Source: CAYRGG01 sp964423745
Lineage (GTDB): Bacteria; Pseudomonadota; Gammaproteobacteria; Competibacterales; Competibacteraceae
Reading direction: 5' to 3'
Assembly (NCBI GenBank): GCA_964423745.1
Contig: CAYRGG010000032.1
Location: 1-46,548 of the forward strand
Length of the DNA: 46,548 nucleotides
Shown: in pieces, positions 1 through 8,799 of the stretch
How the letters are laid out: each line of letters begins with the position of its first letter
Numbering within the stretch: position 1 is the first letter of the stretch
Program-made: the position numbers and the translations under genes
The notes under the pieces: model-generated
Told to the model about the DNA's origin: nothing
What the model saw: only the letters and a program-made list of their open reading frames with translations
Database searches by the model: none

Positions 1-1809
1 GCGGTGCGCACCATGCAGCGGAACTGGATTGGTCGTTCCGAAGGCGTGGAAGTGGATTTTACCTTGGCTGAGGATGGAGACACGTTAACGGTTTTTACCA
101 CGCGGCCTGATACCCTAATGGGCGTCAGCTATATGGCGGTGGCGGCTGAACATCCCCTGGCGATACGAGCCGCCGCTGACAACCAAGAACTAACGGCTTT
201 CTTAGAAGAATGTCATCACAGCGGGGTTTCAGAAGCCACTATAGAGACTATGGAGAAAAAAGGTATGCCGTTGGGTGTGGATGTTATCCATCCCATCACC
301 GGCAGACGCATACCTGTCTGGGTGGCTAATTTCGTGCTGATGAGTTATGGGACCGGCGCTGTGATGGCGGTTCCTGCCCACGATCAGCGGGATTATGAGT
401 TTGCCAGCAAATACGGATTACCCATCCTCCAAGTCATCGCTCCCGATGCGGAGCAAGCCATTGCCCTAGAAAAGGAAGCTTTTACTGACAAAGGCGTGTT
501 GATTAACTCGGAGCAATTTAATGGCTTAGGTTTTAAAGACGCCTTTGATGCCATCGCCGATTACCTAGAAGGTCAGACCAAGGGTCGGCGTCGAGTTAAC
601 TATCGATTACGGGATTGGGGCGTTTCCCGGCAACGCTATTGGGGTGCGCCGATTCCCATCATCAATGGACCAAGTGAGTCTGTGCCGGTGCCGCCGGAAG
701 ACTTACCCGTAGTACTCCCCGAAGATGTCACTTTTGAAGGTATCACGTCGCCTTTGAAGAAAATGCCTTCTTTTTATGAGACTACCTATCCCCATCAGGG
801 TCAGCCCGCCCAACGGGAAACCGATACCTTTGATACCTTTGTGGAATCCTCCTGGTATTACGCCCGTTTTACCTGTCCCGATAATGATCAAGTCATGCTG
901 GACGAGCGCGCCCAGTATTGGTTACCGGTGGATCAATATATCGGTGGGGTTGAACATGCTATTCTGCATCTGCTCTATGCGCGCTTTTTTCATAAGTTAT
1001 TGCGGGATGAAGGATTGGTCCAGTGTGACGAACCCTTTACACGATTATTAACCCAAGGCATGGTTCTCAAGGAAGGGGTGAAAATGTCTAAATCCAAGGG
1101 TAATGTGGTGGACCCGCAAGCGCTGATCGATCATTATGGGGCTGATACAGTGCGTTTATTCATCATGTTCGCGGCGCCTCCTGACCAAGCCCTGGAATGG
1201 TCCGACAAAGCGGTGGAAGGGGCTCATCGATTTTTAAAACGGTTATGGACGTTTGCGGAAAAGTACGCAGAGGCGATAAAAACCGCCCCCATAGAACCTA
1301 ATTGGGGAACCTTGGCAAAGCCCATGAAAGAGGTCCGGCGGGAAATCCATGAAATCCTAGGTCAAGCGCACTACGATTTTGAACGCCATCAATTTAATAC
1401 GGTGGTGTCCGGCGGCATGAAAATACTCAACAGTCTTGCTCAGATGACCGAGCAGGATGCTCTTGCGAATGCTGTACGCCGAGAAGGCTTTAGTATTCTG
1501 TTAAGGTTGCTATCTCCCATTGTACCTCACGTAACCCATGAGTTATGGCAAGAACTAGGCTATGAGGGAGTGATTTGCAACGCACCCTGGCCAGCAGTAG
1601 ATGAGGCTGCCTTAGCGCAAGAGAGTATTTCTCTGGTGGTGCAGGTCAATGGGAAAGTCCGTGCGCAACTAGAGGCGCCTGCCGATGCTAGCAAAGAAAT
1701 TTTAGAGGAGATGGCATTGAAAGCACCGAATGTGGAACGATTTGTCGAGGGTAAACCCATACGTAAGATTGTGGTAGTGCCCGGCAAATTAATCAATATC
1801 GTTTGCTGA
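1..1809 (+). CDS. leuS: Leucyl-tRNA synthetase, 5'-truncated
   Basis: Charges tRNA-Leu with leucine in the cytoplasm (class I aminoacyl-tRNA synthetase). The window starts inside the gene and the frame is open from base 1, so the N-terminal part of the Rossmann fold with the HIGH motif is missing. About 600 of the usual ~860 residues are present. The first visible residues (TMQRNWIGRSEG) lead into the CP1 editing domain, with TTRPDTLMG and GTGAVMAVPAHDQRD, whose Asp is typical of the editing pocket. The KMSKS loop (EGVKMSKSKGN) is at bases 1072-1104, followed by the anticodon-binding helical domain and the C-terminal domain (VQVNGKVRAQL). The stop is TGA at 1807-1809. It is followed by lptE and holA, the usual gammaproteobacterial order. 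Identity is certain; only the 5' end is unseen. Confidence 0.97.
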   Translation, partial: AVRTMQRNWIGRSEGVEVDFTLAEDGDTLTVFTTRPDTLMGVSYMAVAAEHPLAIRAAADNQELTAFLEECHHSGVSEATIETMEKKGMPLGVDVIHPITGRRIPVWVANFVLMSYGTGAVMAVPAHDQRDYEFASKYGLPILQVIAPDAEQAIALEKEAFTDKGVLINSEQFNGLGFKDAFDAIADYLEGQTKGRRRVNYRLRDWGVSRQRYWGAPIPIINGPSESVPVPPEDLPVVLPEDVTFEGITSPLKKMPSFYETTYPHQGQPAQRETDTFDTFVESSWYYARFTCPDNDQVMLDERAQYWLPVDQYIGGVEHAILHLLYARFFHKLLRDEGLVQCDEPFTRLLTQGMVLKEGVKMSKSKGNVVDPQALIDHYGADTVRLFIMFAAPPDQALEWSDKAVEGAHRFLKRLWTFAEKYAEAIKTAPIEPNWGTLAKPMKEVRREIHEILGQAHYDFERHQFNTVVSGGMKILNSLAQMTEQDALANAVRREGFSILLRLLSPIVPHVTHELWQELGYEGVICNAPWPAVDEAALAQESISLVVQVNGKVRAQLEAPADASKEILEEMALKAPNVERFVEGKPIRKIVVVPGKLINIVC

Positions 1810-1902
1810 TACAGGGTCATGCTTTCTTTTCCAGAGAACATTTATGTCAACAAAGCAAAGCAAGCAGGAGCAGGCCAGATAATTTGGGTATTAATACTGC
1901 TC

Positions 1903-1938
1903 CGTAAATTTATAACCGACCGTAAATTTATAACCGAC
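1903..1938. repeat. Perfect 18-bp tandem duplication upstream of lptE
   Basis: Two identical head-to-tail copies of cgtaaatttataaccgac occupy 1903-1920 and 1921-1938. The unit is a multiple of three, so the long upstream reading frame stays open across both copies (RKFITD twice). The sequence just after the second copy supplies GAGG (1939-1942), a possible ribosome binding site for the TTG start chosen for lptE. A recent slippage or duplication event in the leuS-lptE spacer is the simplest explanation. Confidence 0.9.
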
Positions 1939-1953
1939 GAGGTGCGGCACTGC

Positions 1954-2511
1954 TTGGCCAATAAAACTAAATGGCGATGGGTTTTTACGAAGCACTGTCC
2001 GCTTTTTATGATCACCTGCTTAGCCTTAATCATGGCCGGTTGTGGTTTTAAGCTACGTGGCGCAGCCGACCTACCACCGGAATTAGCAAAAACCTATATC
2101 AATGCTAATCGTCCTCCCGGTGCGCCGCCCAGCAGTCTAGCCCGGAACCTTGAAGATCTATTGGCAGCCAACGGCGTGGAGGTAACCGAGACCCCCCTAG
2201 GAGCGACAGCCGTTATTGAGCTGCTTGACCAGCGTATTCGCCGCCGTACTGTGGCATCGGATTCAATAGGAGACACCCGGGAATATACCTTTACCCTCGA
2301 GGTGGATTATCGGGTTGCCATGCCTAATGGGCGTCCTTTGCTCGCTATGGATACCCTTAGATTGTCCCGGGATATTATTTATGCTGAATCCGAGGTGCTG
2401 GGCCGTCAGGAGGGAGAGGCGATAACCCTACGGGAAATGGAATCTAGTGCAGCGCAGGCTATCGTTCGCCGTTTAGAGACAATTAATCGCTCTGATGAAG
2501 CTGCGCTTTGA
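1954..2511 (+). CDS. lptE: LPS-assembly lipoprotein LptE
   Basis: Outer-membrane lipoprotein that plugs the LptD barrel and helps insert lipopolysaccharide in the outer leaflet. A lipobox (LIMAGC) is followed by GFKLRGAADLPPEL, the typical LptE mature start; the rest fits the family (TREYTFTLEVDYRV, a late MESSAAQAIVRRLE helix). The start is uncertain. The frame is open from ATG 1819, which would add a long hydrophilic leader before the signal peptide and would span the 18-bp duplication. ATG 2008 would leave only 11 uncharged residues before the lipobox Cys. I chose TTG 1954, 11 bases after GAGG (1939-1942), because it gives a basic N-region (KTKWRWVFTK) and a normal ~30-residue lipoprotein signal. 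GTG 1942 is also possible. The last 17 bases overlap holA, implying translational coupling. Confidence 0.88.
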   Translation: MANKTKWRWVFTKHCPLFMITCLALIMAGCGFKLRGAADLPPELAKTYINANRPPGAPPSSLARNLEDLLAANGVEVTETPLGATAVIELLDQRIRRRTVASDSIGDTREYTFTLEVDYRVAMPNGRPLLAMDTLRLSRDIIYAESEVLGRQEGEAITLREMESSAAQAIVRRLETINRSDEAAL

Positions 2512-3547
2512 GCAATTCAAAACCCAATTAGTCCATGATCTAGCTGCAATTTATCTCGTCTATGGTGACGAACCGTTGCTGGTTCAAGAGGCTGCCGATA
2601 GCATTCGCAAAGCAGCCTGCGCAAGGGGCTTCCTAGATCGAGAATGTTGGATAGTGGAGCCAGGGTTTAGTTGGGATCAGGTTTTGGAGAGTGCTAATGG
2701 ATTCTCCTTGTTTGCCAAACAGCGTCTATTAGAGCTGCGTTTAGGGGATGTCAAACCCGGTGAAGCGGGCGGTAATGTGTTACAGACATACGCTGCACGT
2801 CCTCCTGAGGATACAGTATTGCTGGTAGTCTGCAGTAAATTGGATAGAGCAGCGCAGAATAGCCGTTGGTTTAAAGGATTAGATGCAAAGGGTATTACAG
2901 TCCCCATATGGCCAGTGGGTGTTCGCGAATTACCTGCCTGGATCAAACAGCGCATGGTTGGTTTAGGACTGCAGCCTACTCCGGAGGCTGTTGCCCTATT
3001 GGTGGAGCGCGTAGAAGGTAATCTATTAGCTGCCTCCCAAGAAATCGACAAGCTGGTGATGTTGTTTGGCCAAGGTGCTATTACCGTAGATCAAGTGCTC
3101 GCCATGGTCGCCGACACCGCACGCTATAGTGTCTATGATTTGGTGGATGCAGCGCTGTCGCAACAAGCAAGTCGGGCTGTGCGGATTTTAAACGGTTTGC
3201 AGGCTGAGGGATTGAGTGCGGTTTTAGTGGTCTGGGCATTGCATCGGGAGATACGCGGGTTAGCGAAGCTGGCTCATGCTTCAGAGCAGGGGGAGTCCAT
3301 AGGGACTGCCTTAACCCAGCAGGGCGTCTGGCAAAAACGTAAGCCGCTCCTTCAGCAAGCCTTGCAACGTTTGTCCAGTGTCAGGTGTCGACAGTTATTA
3401 GGACAGTGCCATCGCATAGATTGCGTTATAAAAGGGGTTGAGAAGGGTAACCCTTGGGATGGTTTATTGCTGTTAACGTTACAACTGGCAGGCCACTCAT
3501 TATTGGGTAAGCAAACGATTAGACCAGAACTTGGTATTGGAACATAG
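2495..3547 (+). CDS. holA: DNA polymerase III delta subunit
   Basis: Delta subunit of the clamp loader; it opens the beta sliding clamp during replication. The 350-residue length is close to E. coli HolA (343). Visible family features are the N-terminal YLVYGDEPLLVQEA segment, the domain II region ELPAWIKQRM, and VERVEGNLLAASQEIDKL, followed by the helical collar domain (VLVVWALHREIRGLAKL). The ATG lies inside the end of lptE (17-base overlap), as is common in this leuS-lptE-holA operon. The stop is TAG at 3545-3547, 12 bases before proA. Cytoplasmic. Identity is secure. Confidence 0.96.
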   Translation: MKLRFEQFKTQLVHDLAAIYLVYGDEPLLVQEAADSIRKAACARGFLDRECWIVEPGFSWDQVLESANGFSLFAKQRLLELRLGDVKPGEAGGNVLQTYAARPPEDTVLLVVCSKLDRAAQNSRWFKGLDAKGITVPIWPVGVRELPAWIKQRMVGLGLQPTPEAVALLVERVEGNLLAASQEIDKLVMLFGQGAITVDQVLAMVADTARYSVYDLVDAALSQQASRAVRILNGLQAEGLSAVLVVWALHREIRGLAKLAHASEQGESIGTALTQQGVWQKRKPLLQQALQRLSSVRCRQLLGQCHRIDCVIKGVEKGNPWDGLLLLTLQLAGHSLLGKQTIRPELGIGT

Positions 3548-3559
3548 AGTAAAAAAATC

Positions 3560-4843
3560 ATGACAGCAGATGTGGAAACAATTGACGTCGCAATGAGTCA
3601 TTATATTAATCAGGTCGGGCAACAGGCTAAGGCTGCATCGCGTGTATTAGGTAGCGCTGCCAGCCAGGTGAAAAATACCGCGCTTTGCGCCATGGCAACG
3701 GCCTTAGAATCTGCTCAAACAATGCTTTTGGATGCGAATCGTAAAGATACAGCCGTTGGGACTGCAAATGGCCTCGATGCGGCCCTGTTAGACCGGCTAT
3801 CATTGACGGAAAATCGTATTAGTCAAATGGCCCAAGGTCTTCGGGAAATAGCTGCATTGCCCGACCCTGTGGGAGAGATAACTGATCTTAAATTTCGGCC
3901 TAGCGGGATTCAGGTGGGAAAAATGCGAGTACCCCTAGGTGTTATCGGTATCATTTATGAATCCCGTCCCAACGTAACCGCTGATGCCGCCGGTTTATGC
4001 CTAAAAGCCGGCAATGCCGCGATTCTCCGGGGTGGTTCTGAGGCGATCCATTCCAATCAGGCCATTGCCCAGTGCCTTGCTGAAGGTTTACAGCAAGCAG
4101 GGTTGCCATTGGCCTGCATACAAGTGATCGAGAGCGTGGATCGAGGGGCAGTAGGTGAACTGATTCGCTTAAAAGATTATGTAGACGTCATCGTACCCCG
4201 GGGTGGCAAAGGATTAATTCAACGTATCAGTCGTGAGGCTCAGGTACCTATCATTAAACACCTGGACGGTATCTGCCATGTCTATATCGATGACCGGGCG
4301 GATCTCGCTAAAGCTGAAGCCATTGCTGTGAATGCTAAGACCCAACGCTATGGAGTTTGTAACGCCATGGAAACCCTGTTGGTGGCTGCTGGTATTGCTG
4401 AGCAAATATTGCCACGGTTAGTCGCCATTTATCAGGAGGCGGGGGTAGAACTGCGAGGATGTGAACGCACCCGCGATCTATTACCCAATATCAATGCCGC
4501 TATGCCAGAAGATTGGGACACCGAGTATTTAGCACCTATTCTAGCTATTCGGGTGATGGATAATCTAGATCAAGCCATGGCCCATATTGCCGAACACGGC
4601 TCTCGTCATACCGATGCCATTGTAACCGAAGACTATGCTCGAGCGCGGTGTTTTTTGCGCCAGGTGGATTCCAGTTCAGTGATGGTAAATGCCTCGCCGC
4701 GCTTTGCTGATGGGTTTGAGTATGGTTTGGGTGCTGAAATTGGTATCAGTACCGATAAGTTGCATGTGCGCGGGCCGGTAGGTTTAGAGGGGTTGACAAC
4801 GCAAAAATTTATTGTCCTTGGCGATGGCCATGTGCGTCGTTAA
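3560..4843 (+). CDS. proA: Gamma-glutamyl phosphate reductase
   Basis: Second step of proline synthesis: NADPH-dependent reduction of L-glutamyl 5-phosphate to glutamate-5-semialdehyde. The protein is 427 residues (E. coli 417). The aldehyde-dehydrogenase-like fold shows IGIIYESRPNVTADAAGLCLKAGNA, the KHLDGICHVYID segment and the catalytic cysteine in YGVCNAMETLL (Cys267 from this start). A second ATG lies 11 codons in (MSHYINQ) and could also serve. The kinase gene proB is not in the window; proA placed between holA and nadD is seen in other gammaproteobacteria. The stop TAA ends at 4843, 36 bases before nadD. Confidence 0.96.
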   Translation: MTADVETIDVAMSHYINQVGQQAKAASRVLGSAASQVKNTALCAMATALESAQTMLLDANRKDTAVGTANGLDAALLDRLSLTENRISQMAQGLREIAALPDPVGEITDLKFRPSGIQVGKMRVPLGVIGIIYESRPNVTADAAGLCLKAGNAAILRGGSEAIHSNQAIAQCLAEGLQQAGLPLACIQVIESVDRGAVGELIRLKDYVDVIVPRGGKGLIQRISREAQVPIIKHLDGICHVYIDDRADLAKAEAIAVNAKTQRYGVCNAMETLLVAAGIAEQILPRLVAIYQEAGVELRGCERTRDLLPNINAAMPEDWDTEYLAPILAIRVMDNLDQAMAHIAEHGSRHTDAIVTEDYARARCFLRQVDSSSVMVNASPRFADGFEYGLGAEIGISTDKLHVRGPVGLEGLTTQKFIVLGDGHVRR

Positions 4844-4879
4844 TGGCACTTTTTTCTCTGGTCGTATAGAGCCAAGCCT

Positions 4880-5560
4880 TTGAAGAAAAAAAATTATTCA
4901 ACAAAACTTATTGGTGTCTTGGGAGGCACTTTCGATCCCATCCATTATGGTCACCTGCGCTCGGCGTTAGAAGTCTTACAAGCGTTGCAGCTTTCGGAAA
5001 TACGTTTTATTCCTTGCCGAGAACCACCTCATCGTGAAAAACCTGTTGCAGCAGCAGAGCAGCGTCTGGCTTTGGTAGAGCAAGCTATTGCAGATCAAAC
5101 AGGCTTTGTGGTGGATGATCGCGAGTTAGACCGGGAAGGTCCGTCTTATACGCGGCATACTTTGGCCTCTTTGCGAAAAGATATGCCAGATACACCCCTT
5201 TGTCTGTTGCTAGGAATGGATGCTTTTGTGAGTTTGCCCACTTGGTATTGTTGGCAAGAGATTCCAGAGCTAGCCCATATGGTAGTTATGCATCGGCCTG
5301 GTAGTGAATTGTCTTTTTCACAAGAGTTGACTGACCTCATCGTGCGCTATCGGTGCCATGACCCACAGTTTTTGAACAAAACAACTGCTGGTAAACTTAT
5401 CTTTCAACCGGTCACTCAGTTAGATATTTCTGCTACCCAAATTCGTCAACTCTTGGCTCAGGGAGGCTCGCCTCGCTACTTGCTGCCAGACAGCGTTTGG
5501 GCTTACATTCGTAGTCAGGGGCTTTATCAGCTTCAAGATTTATTTTGTTCTATTTGTTGA
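4880..5560 (+). CDS. nadD: Nicotinate-nucleotide adenylyltransferase
   Basis: Transfers AMP from ATP to nicotinate mononucleotide to form deamido-NAD in NAD synthesis. Motifs are GGTFDPIHYGHL (HxGH nucleotidyltransferase signature) near the N terminus and ISATQIRQLL (the ISxTxIR motif) near the C terminus. Length is 226 residues (E. coli 213). The only suitable start is a TTG at 4880, with a weak ribosome binding site; the basic MKKKNYSTK leader precedes the first beta strand (LIGVLGG). The gene order proA-nadD-rsfS-rlmH is the common gammaproteobacterial cluster. Confidence 0.95.
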   Translation: MKKKNYSTKLIGVLGGTFDPIHYGHLRSALEVLQALQLSEIRFIPCREPPHREKPVAAAEQRLALVEQAIADQTGFVVDDRELDREGPSYTRHTLASLRKDMPDTPLCLLLGMDAFVSLPTWYCWQEIPELAHMVVMHRPGSELSFSQELTDLIVRYRCHDPQFLNKTTAGKLIFQPVTQLDISATQIRQLLAQGGSPRYLLPDSVWAYIRSQGLYQLQDLFCSIC

Positions 5561-5582
5561 GAGGTAAATTGGTATTAAAAAT

Positions 5583-5933
5583 ATGCATAACCCCTTAAAG
5601 CAGGTCGTCGTAGACGCTTTGCAAGAACTCAAAGCGTTGGATATCAAAATTCTCGATGTGAGTAAAATCTCTAGTTTTACAGATGTCATGATTATTGCGA
5701 GTGGCACTTCTACCCGTCAGGTTAAATCTCTTGCTGATAAAGTTGTCGAGCAATGTCGCAAGACGGGCGCCAAACCATTGGGCGTAGAAGGAGAACGAGA
5801 AGCTGAATGGATTCTGGTGGATTTAGGCGATGTGGTGGTGCATATCATGAGTCCGCAGATCCGAGATTTCTACAATTTAGAAAAACTTTGGCTAGCGGGC
5901 GATGCCAACCGCGATACTTCTGTTACGGCTTAA
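5583..5933 (+). CDS. rsfS: Ribosomal silencing factor RsfS
   Basis: Binds ribosomal protein uL14 on the free 50S subunit and blocks subunit joining when nutrients are scarce (family Iojap/DUF143). The protein has 116 residues (E. coli 105). Typical segments are FTDVMIIASGTSTRQVKSLADKV, GVEGEREAEWILVDLGDVVVHIM and the conserved FYNLEKLW near the end. The start is ATG 5583, 22 bases after the nadD stop; the next gene, rlmH, begins 11 bases after this stop. Co-transcription with nadD and rlmH is inferred from this spacing and from the conserved order. Confidence 0.95.
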   Translation: MHNPLKQVVVDALQELKALDIKILDVSKISSFTDVMIIASGTSTRQVKSLADKVVEQCRKTGAKPLGVEGEREAEWILVDLGDVVVHIMSPQIRDFYNLEKLWLAGDANRDTSVTA

Positions 5934-5944
5934 AGTTAAAAATC

Positions 5945-6415
5945 ATGCGCATTTCTTTGGTTGCCGTTGGAACCCGTATGCCCGCCTGGATAAAAACAGG
6001 ATTCGCCGACTACGTAGACCGATTACCACCGGAGTGGCATTTTACGCTGGTTGAAATTAGTACAAAAAAATCTGGCAAAAAGTTTCATAAGGATCAGTTG
6101 ATAAGGCAAGAAGGTCAACGAATACTTGCCGCTATTCCCTCTGGAAGCCGAGTCATTGCCCTGGATGCCGCTGGTCAACTCTGGGATACTGCACGATTAG
6201 CAGACTATCTAAGCCATTGGTTAAACGACTGTCGCGATATTGCTTTGCTGATAGGAGGGGCTGAGGGATTAGATGAAGCCTGCCGAAGGCAAGCGGAGGC
6301 TACTTGGTCTTTGTCTCCCTTGACCTTTCCCCATATGTTAGTGCGTGTCATTGTCGTGGAACAGTTGTATCGGGCTTGGAGTCTGTTGCGTAATCATCCT
6401 TATCACCGAGCCTGA
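5945..6415 (+). CDS. rlmH: 23S rRNA pseudouridine-1915 N3-methyltransferase
   Basis: SPOUT-class methyltransferase (former YbeA) that methylates pseudouridine 1915 in helix 69 of 23S rRNA on assembled 70S ribosomes. The product has 156 residues, against 155 in E. coli. The start is ATG 5945 (MRISLVAVGTRMPAW). A longer open frame reaches back into rsfS, but that part is only an out-of-frame reading of rsfS. Family motifs: ALDAAGQLWDTARLADYL, the glycine-rich knot LLIGGAEGLDEACR, and the C-terminal LVRVIVVEQLYRAWSLLRNHPYHRA. It is the last gene of the leuS-to-rlmH run. Confidence 0.96.
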   Translation: MRISLVAVGTRMPAWIKTGFADYVDRLPPEWHFTLVEISTKKSGKKFHKDQLIRQEGQRILAAIPSGSRVIALDAAGQLWDTARLADYLSHWLNDCRDIALLIGGAEGLDEACRRQAEATWSLSPLTFPHMLVRVIVVEQLYRAWSLLRNHPYHRA

Positions 6416-6488
6416 TAATGGAACAAAGCTTTCCAATTATCACAGACATTAGTAATAGAAATTTGACCATTAGTTATCACTAGCACTA

Positions 6489-7109
6489 ATGATGGAGCAA
6501 AAACCTCAAGTTTATCTCGCTTCTACCTCGCCGCGGCGACGACAACTACTTGCGCAAATTGGTGTTACCTTTCAACCTATCTCAGTGTCAGTGGATGAGA
6601 CGCCGTTGCCCCAAGAGTCTCCAAAAGACTATGTGGCGCGACTGGCCTTGACGAAAGCGCGCTCGGGAAAGGCTGTTTTAATCCATGATGGGCAAAATGC
6701 AGATAATTCTTTACAGTTGCACCCAACAATACCCGTATTAGGTGCGGATACCTGTGTATTATTAGATGATAAGATTCTCGGTAAACCGTGCAATCGAGAT
6801 CATGGCTTAGCGATGGTTGCCAGCTTGTCTGGACGTGAGCACTGGGTTTTAAGTGCTGTTGCTATGGTGGCAAACCAAGAAGTTGTCCGGGTTCAAGAAA
6901 GCCGGGTTCGTTTTCGGCCCTTAAGCTTGCATGAATGTCAAGCCTATTGGGATACGGGAGAGCCTCTAGATAAGGCAGGCGGCTATGGGATTCAAGGACG
7001 GGCAGCGGCTTTTATTACTGAGCTGTGTGGCAGTTATTCTGGAGTGATGGGGTTGCCGCTATTTGAAACCACAGAATTGCTCAAGCTCTATGGTATTAGC
7101 GTCCTGTAA
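6489..7109 (+). CDS. maf: Maf-family dTTP/UTP pyrophosphatase
   Basis: Nucleoside triphosphate pyrophosphatase of the Maf/YhdE type, which hydrolyses dTTP, UTP and some modified nucleotides to monophosphates. The signature LASTSPRRRQLLAQIG is at the N terminus, GADTCVLLDDKILGKP carries the catalytic Asp region, and DKAGGYGIQGRAAAFI is typical of the YhdE subgroup. Length is 206 residues (E. coli YhdE 197). Two ATG codons follow each other at 6489 and 6492; either could start. The gene sits just upstream of rng and yhdP, the same order as E. coli yhdE-rng-yhdP. Confidence 0.94.
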   Translation: MMEQKPQVYLASTSPRRRQLLAQIGVTFQPISVSVDETPLPQESPKDYVARLALTKARSGKAVLIHDGQNADNSLQLHPTIPVLGADTCVLLDDKILGKPCNRDHGLAMVASLSGREHWVLSAVAMVANQEVVRVQESRVRFRPLSLHECQAYWDTGEPLDKAGGYGIQGRAAAFITELCGSYSGVMGLPLFETTELLKLYGISVL

Positions 7110-7186
7110 GTTATGCCTTTTCTCATGGACAAACGCTTCCGCTAGCGCCATTCGCCAACGCCATCTTCATCTTATAGAGAAGCTTA

Positions 7187-8713
7187 ATGACAACAAATAC
7201 TGCAAGTTGGCGGGGTAGCGAAGAAATACTCATTAATGTCACCCCCCGAGAAACTCGCGTCGCGGTGTTGGAAAACGGCGTGCTGCAAGAGATTTTTATA
7301 GAAAGAGAGCGTCGACGCGGTCTGGTGGGTAATATTTATCGAGGTCGGGTATGCCGAGTATTGCCAGGTATGGAAGCCGCGTTTGTAGAAATTGGCTTGG
7401 AGCGAGCGGCATTTCTGCATGTGTCGGATATACGTGGAGGACATATTAGCGATATTCGTACCGCTAATCCAGATATGGTGGAAACCACCCATTTAGTAGA
7501 ACAAAGTGTGCCCATTAATGAACTGGTCCGGGAAGGTCAAGAAATGATCGTACAGGTGATTAAGGACCCCATTGGCACAAAAGGTGCGCGCTTGACTACC
7601 CACATCACTTTGCCTTCGCGATTCTTGGTTTTCCTGGCTGATTCGGAAGTGGCCGGCGTATCTATAAAAATTGACGACGAAGAGGAACGGCATCGTCTTA
7701 AGGAAACTATTAATGCCTTTAGGGCTGAGTTTGGGGGTGGCTATATTGTACGCACCGCCGCGGAAGGAACCGATCCCTGGGCGTTGCGAGCAGATATGCA
7801 GTTTTTAAAACGGCTTTGGGAATCCATTCAGGAGCGTACTCGAGACAGTCAAGGTGTATCGGTTGTCTACGAAGATTTACCGTTGGTCCTGCGTGTATTG
7901 CGAGATTTTGTCAGCGCAAATTTGGAAAAAGTACGCATTGACTCTGAAGACGTTTATGAACGTATCATGGATTTCGCTAAAAAATTTCTCCCGGAAATGG
8001 TCCCCTGTATTGAGCACTATCCTGGTGATCGACCGATTTTTGACCTCTACAATATAGAAGATGAGATTGAGCGGGCATTGAGTAGAAAGGTGCCCCTCAA
8101 ATCCGGGGGGTACCTAATCATCGATCAAACCGAGGCTATGACCACCATAGACGTTAATACCGGGGCCTATGTGGGGCATCGTAATCTTGAGGAAACTATT
8201 TTTAAAACGAATTTAGAAGCGGCTCAAGCGATTGCTCGTCAACTATGTCTACGCAATTTAGGTGGAATCATTATATTAGATTTTATTGACATGGCCAGCG
8301 AGGAACATAAGCAATCGGTGATTAGGGCTTTAGAGAAGCACTTAGAAAAGGATCGGGCTAAAAGCCATATCTGTGAGGTATCAGCCCTTGGCCTTGTGGA
8401 AATGACCCGTAAGCGGATTCGGGAAAGTTTAGAGCACGTCCTATGCGAGCCTTGCTCGGTCTGCGAGGGAAGGGGATCCATCAAAACCGCGGAAACCGTT
8501 TGCTACGAAATTTTCCGTGAATTGCTCCGGGAGGCCCGGCAATATGAGGCGGCACGTCAGTTCCTAGTGCTGGCCTCCCAGGAAGTGGTGGACATTATGT
8601 TGGACGAAGAATCTGAAAGTGTCGTAGAACTAGAAACATCTATCGGGGTGCCTATAAAGTTCCAGGCAGAAGTGTTGTATAACCGGGAACAGTACGATGT
8701 GGTCTTAATGTAA
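7187..8713 (+). CDS. rng: Ribonuclease G
   Basis: Endoribonuclease for 16S rRNA 5'-end maturation and mRNA decay. At 508 residues it matches RNase G (489 in E. coli) and lacks the long C-terminal scaffold of RNase E. Domains in order: N-terminal region EEILINVTPRETRVA, an S1 RNA-binding domain (RGLVGNIYRGRVCRVLPGM), a 5'-sensor region, and the DNase I-like catalytic part. The two metal-binding Asp residues are D322 (TTIDVNTG) and D365 (IILDFIDM), with the same 43-residue spacing as D303/D346 of RNase E. The zinc-link cysteines are C423 and C426 (CSVCEGRG). Start ATG 7187. Downstream yhdP is in the same orientation. Confidence 0.96.
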   Translation: MTTNTASWRGSEEILINVTPRETRVAVLENGVLQEIFIERERRRGLVGNIYRGRVCRVLPGMEAAFVEIGLERAAFLHVSDIRGGHISDIRTANPDMVETTHLVEQSVPINELVREGQEMIVQVIKDPIGTKGARLTTHITLPSRFLVFLADSEVAGVSIKIDDEEERHRLKETINAFRAEFGGGYIVRTAAEGTDPWALRADMQFLKRLWESIQERTRDSQGVSVVYEDLPLVLRVLRDFVSANLEKVRIDSEDVYERIMDFAKKFLPEMVPCIEHYPGDRPIFDLYNIEDEIERALSRKVPLKSGGYLIIDQTEAMTTIDVNTGAYVGHRNLEETIFKTNLEAAQAIARQLCLRNLGGIIILDFIDMASEEHKQSVIRALEKHLEKDRAKSHICEVSALGLVEMTRKRIRESLEHVLCEPCSVCEGRGSIKTAETVCYEIFRELLREARQYEAARQFLVLASQEVVDIMLDEESESVVELETSIGVPIKFQAEVLYNREQYDVVLM

Positions 8714-8799
8714 TCTTAGTTTAAGGTAAGAGAGTTCAAGTATTGTTTCATTTTACGAATATAGCTTTTCAAATTAGAGCGTGACAAACGACGTGAGTT

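Noticed and set aside
1819..1953. Extension of lptE to ATG 1819
   Set aside because: It would put about 50 extra, mostly hydrophilic residues before the signal peptide and include both 18-bp repeats; a lipoprotein signal should be N-terminal.
6416..6440. Imperfect inverted repeat after rlmH (ATAATGGAA / TTCCAATTAT)
   Set aside because: The arms mismatch by an indel and no U-tract follows, so there is no good case for a terminator.
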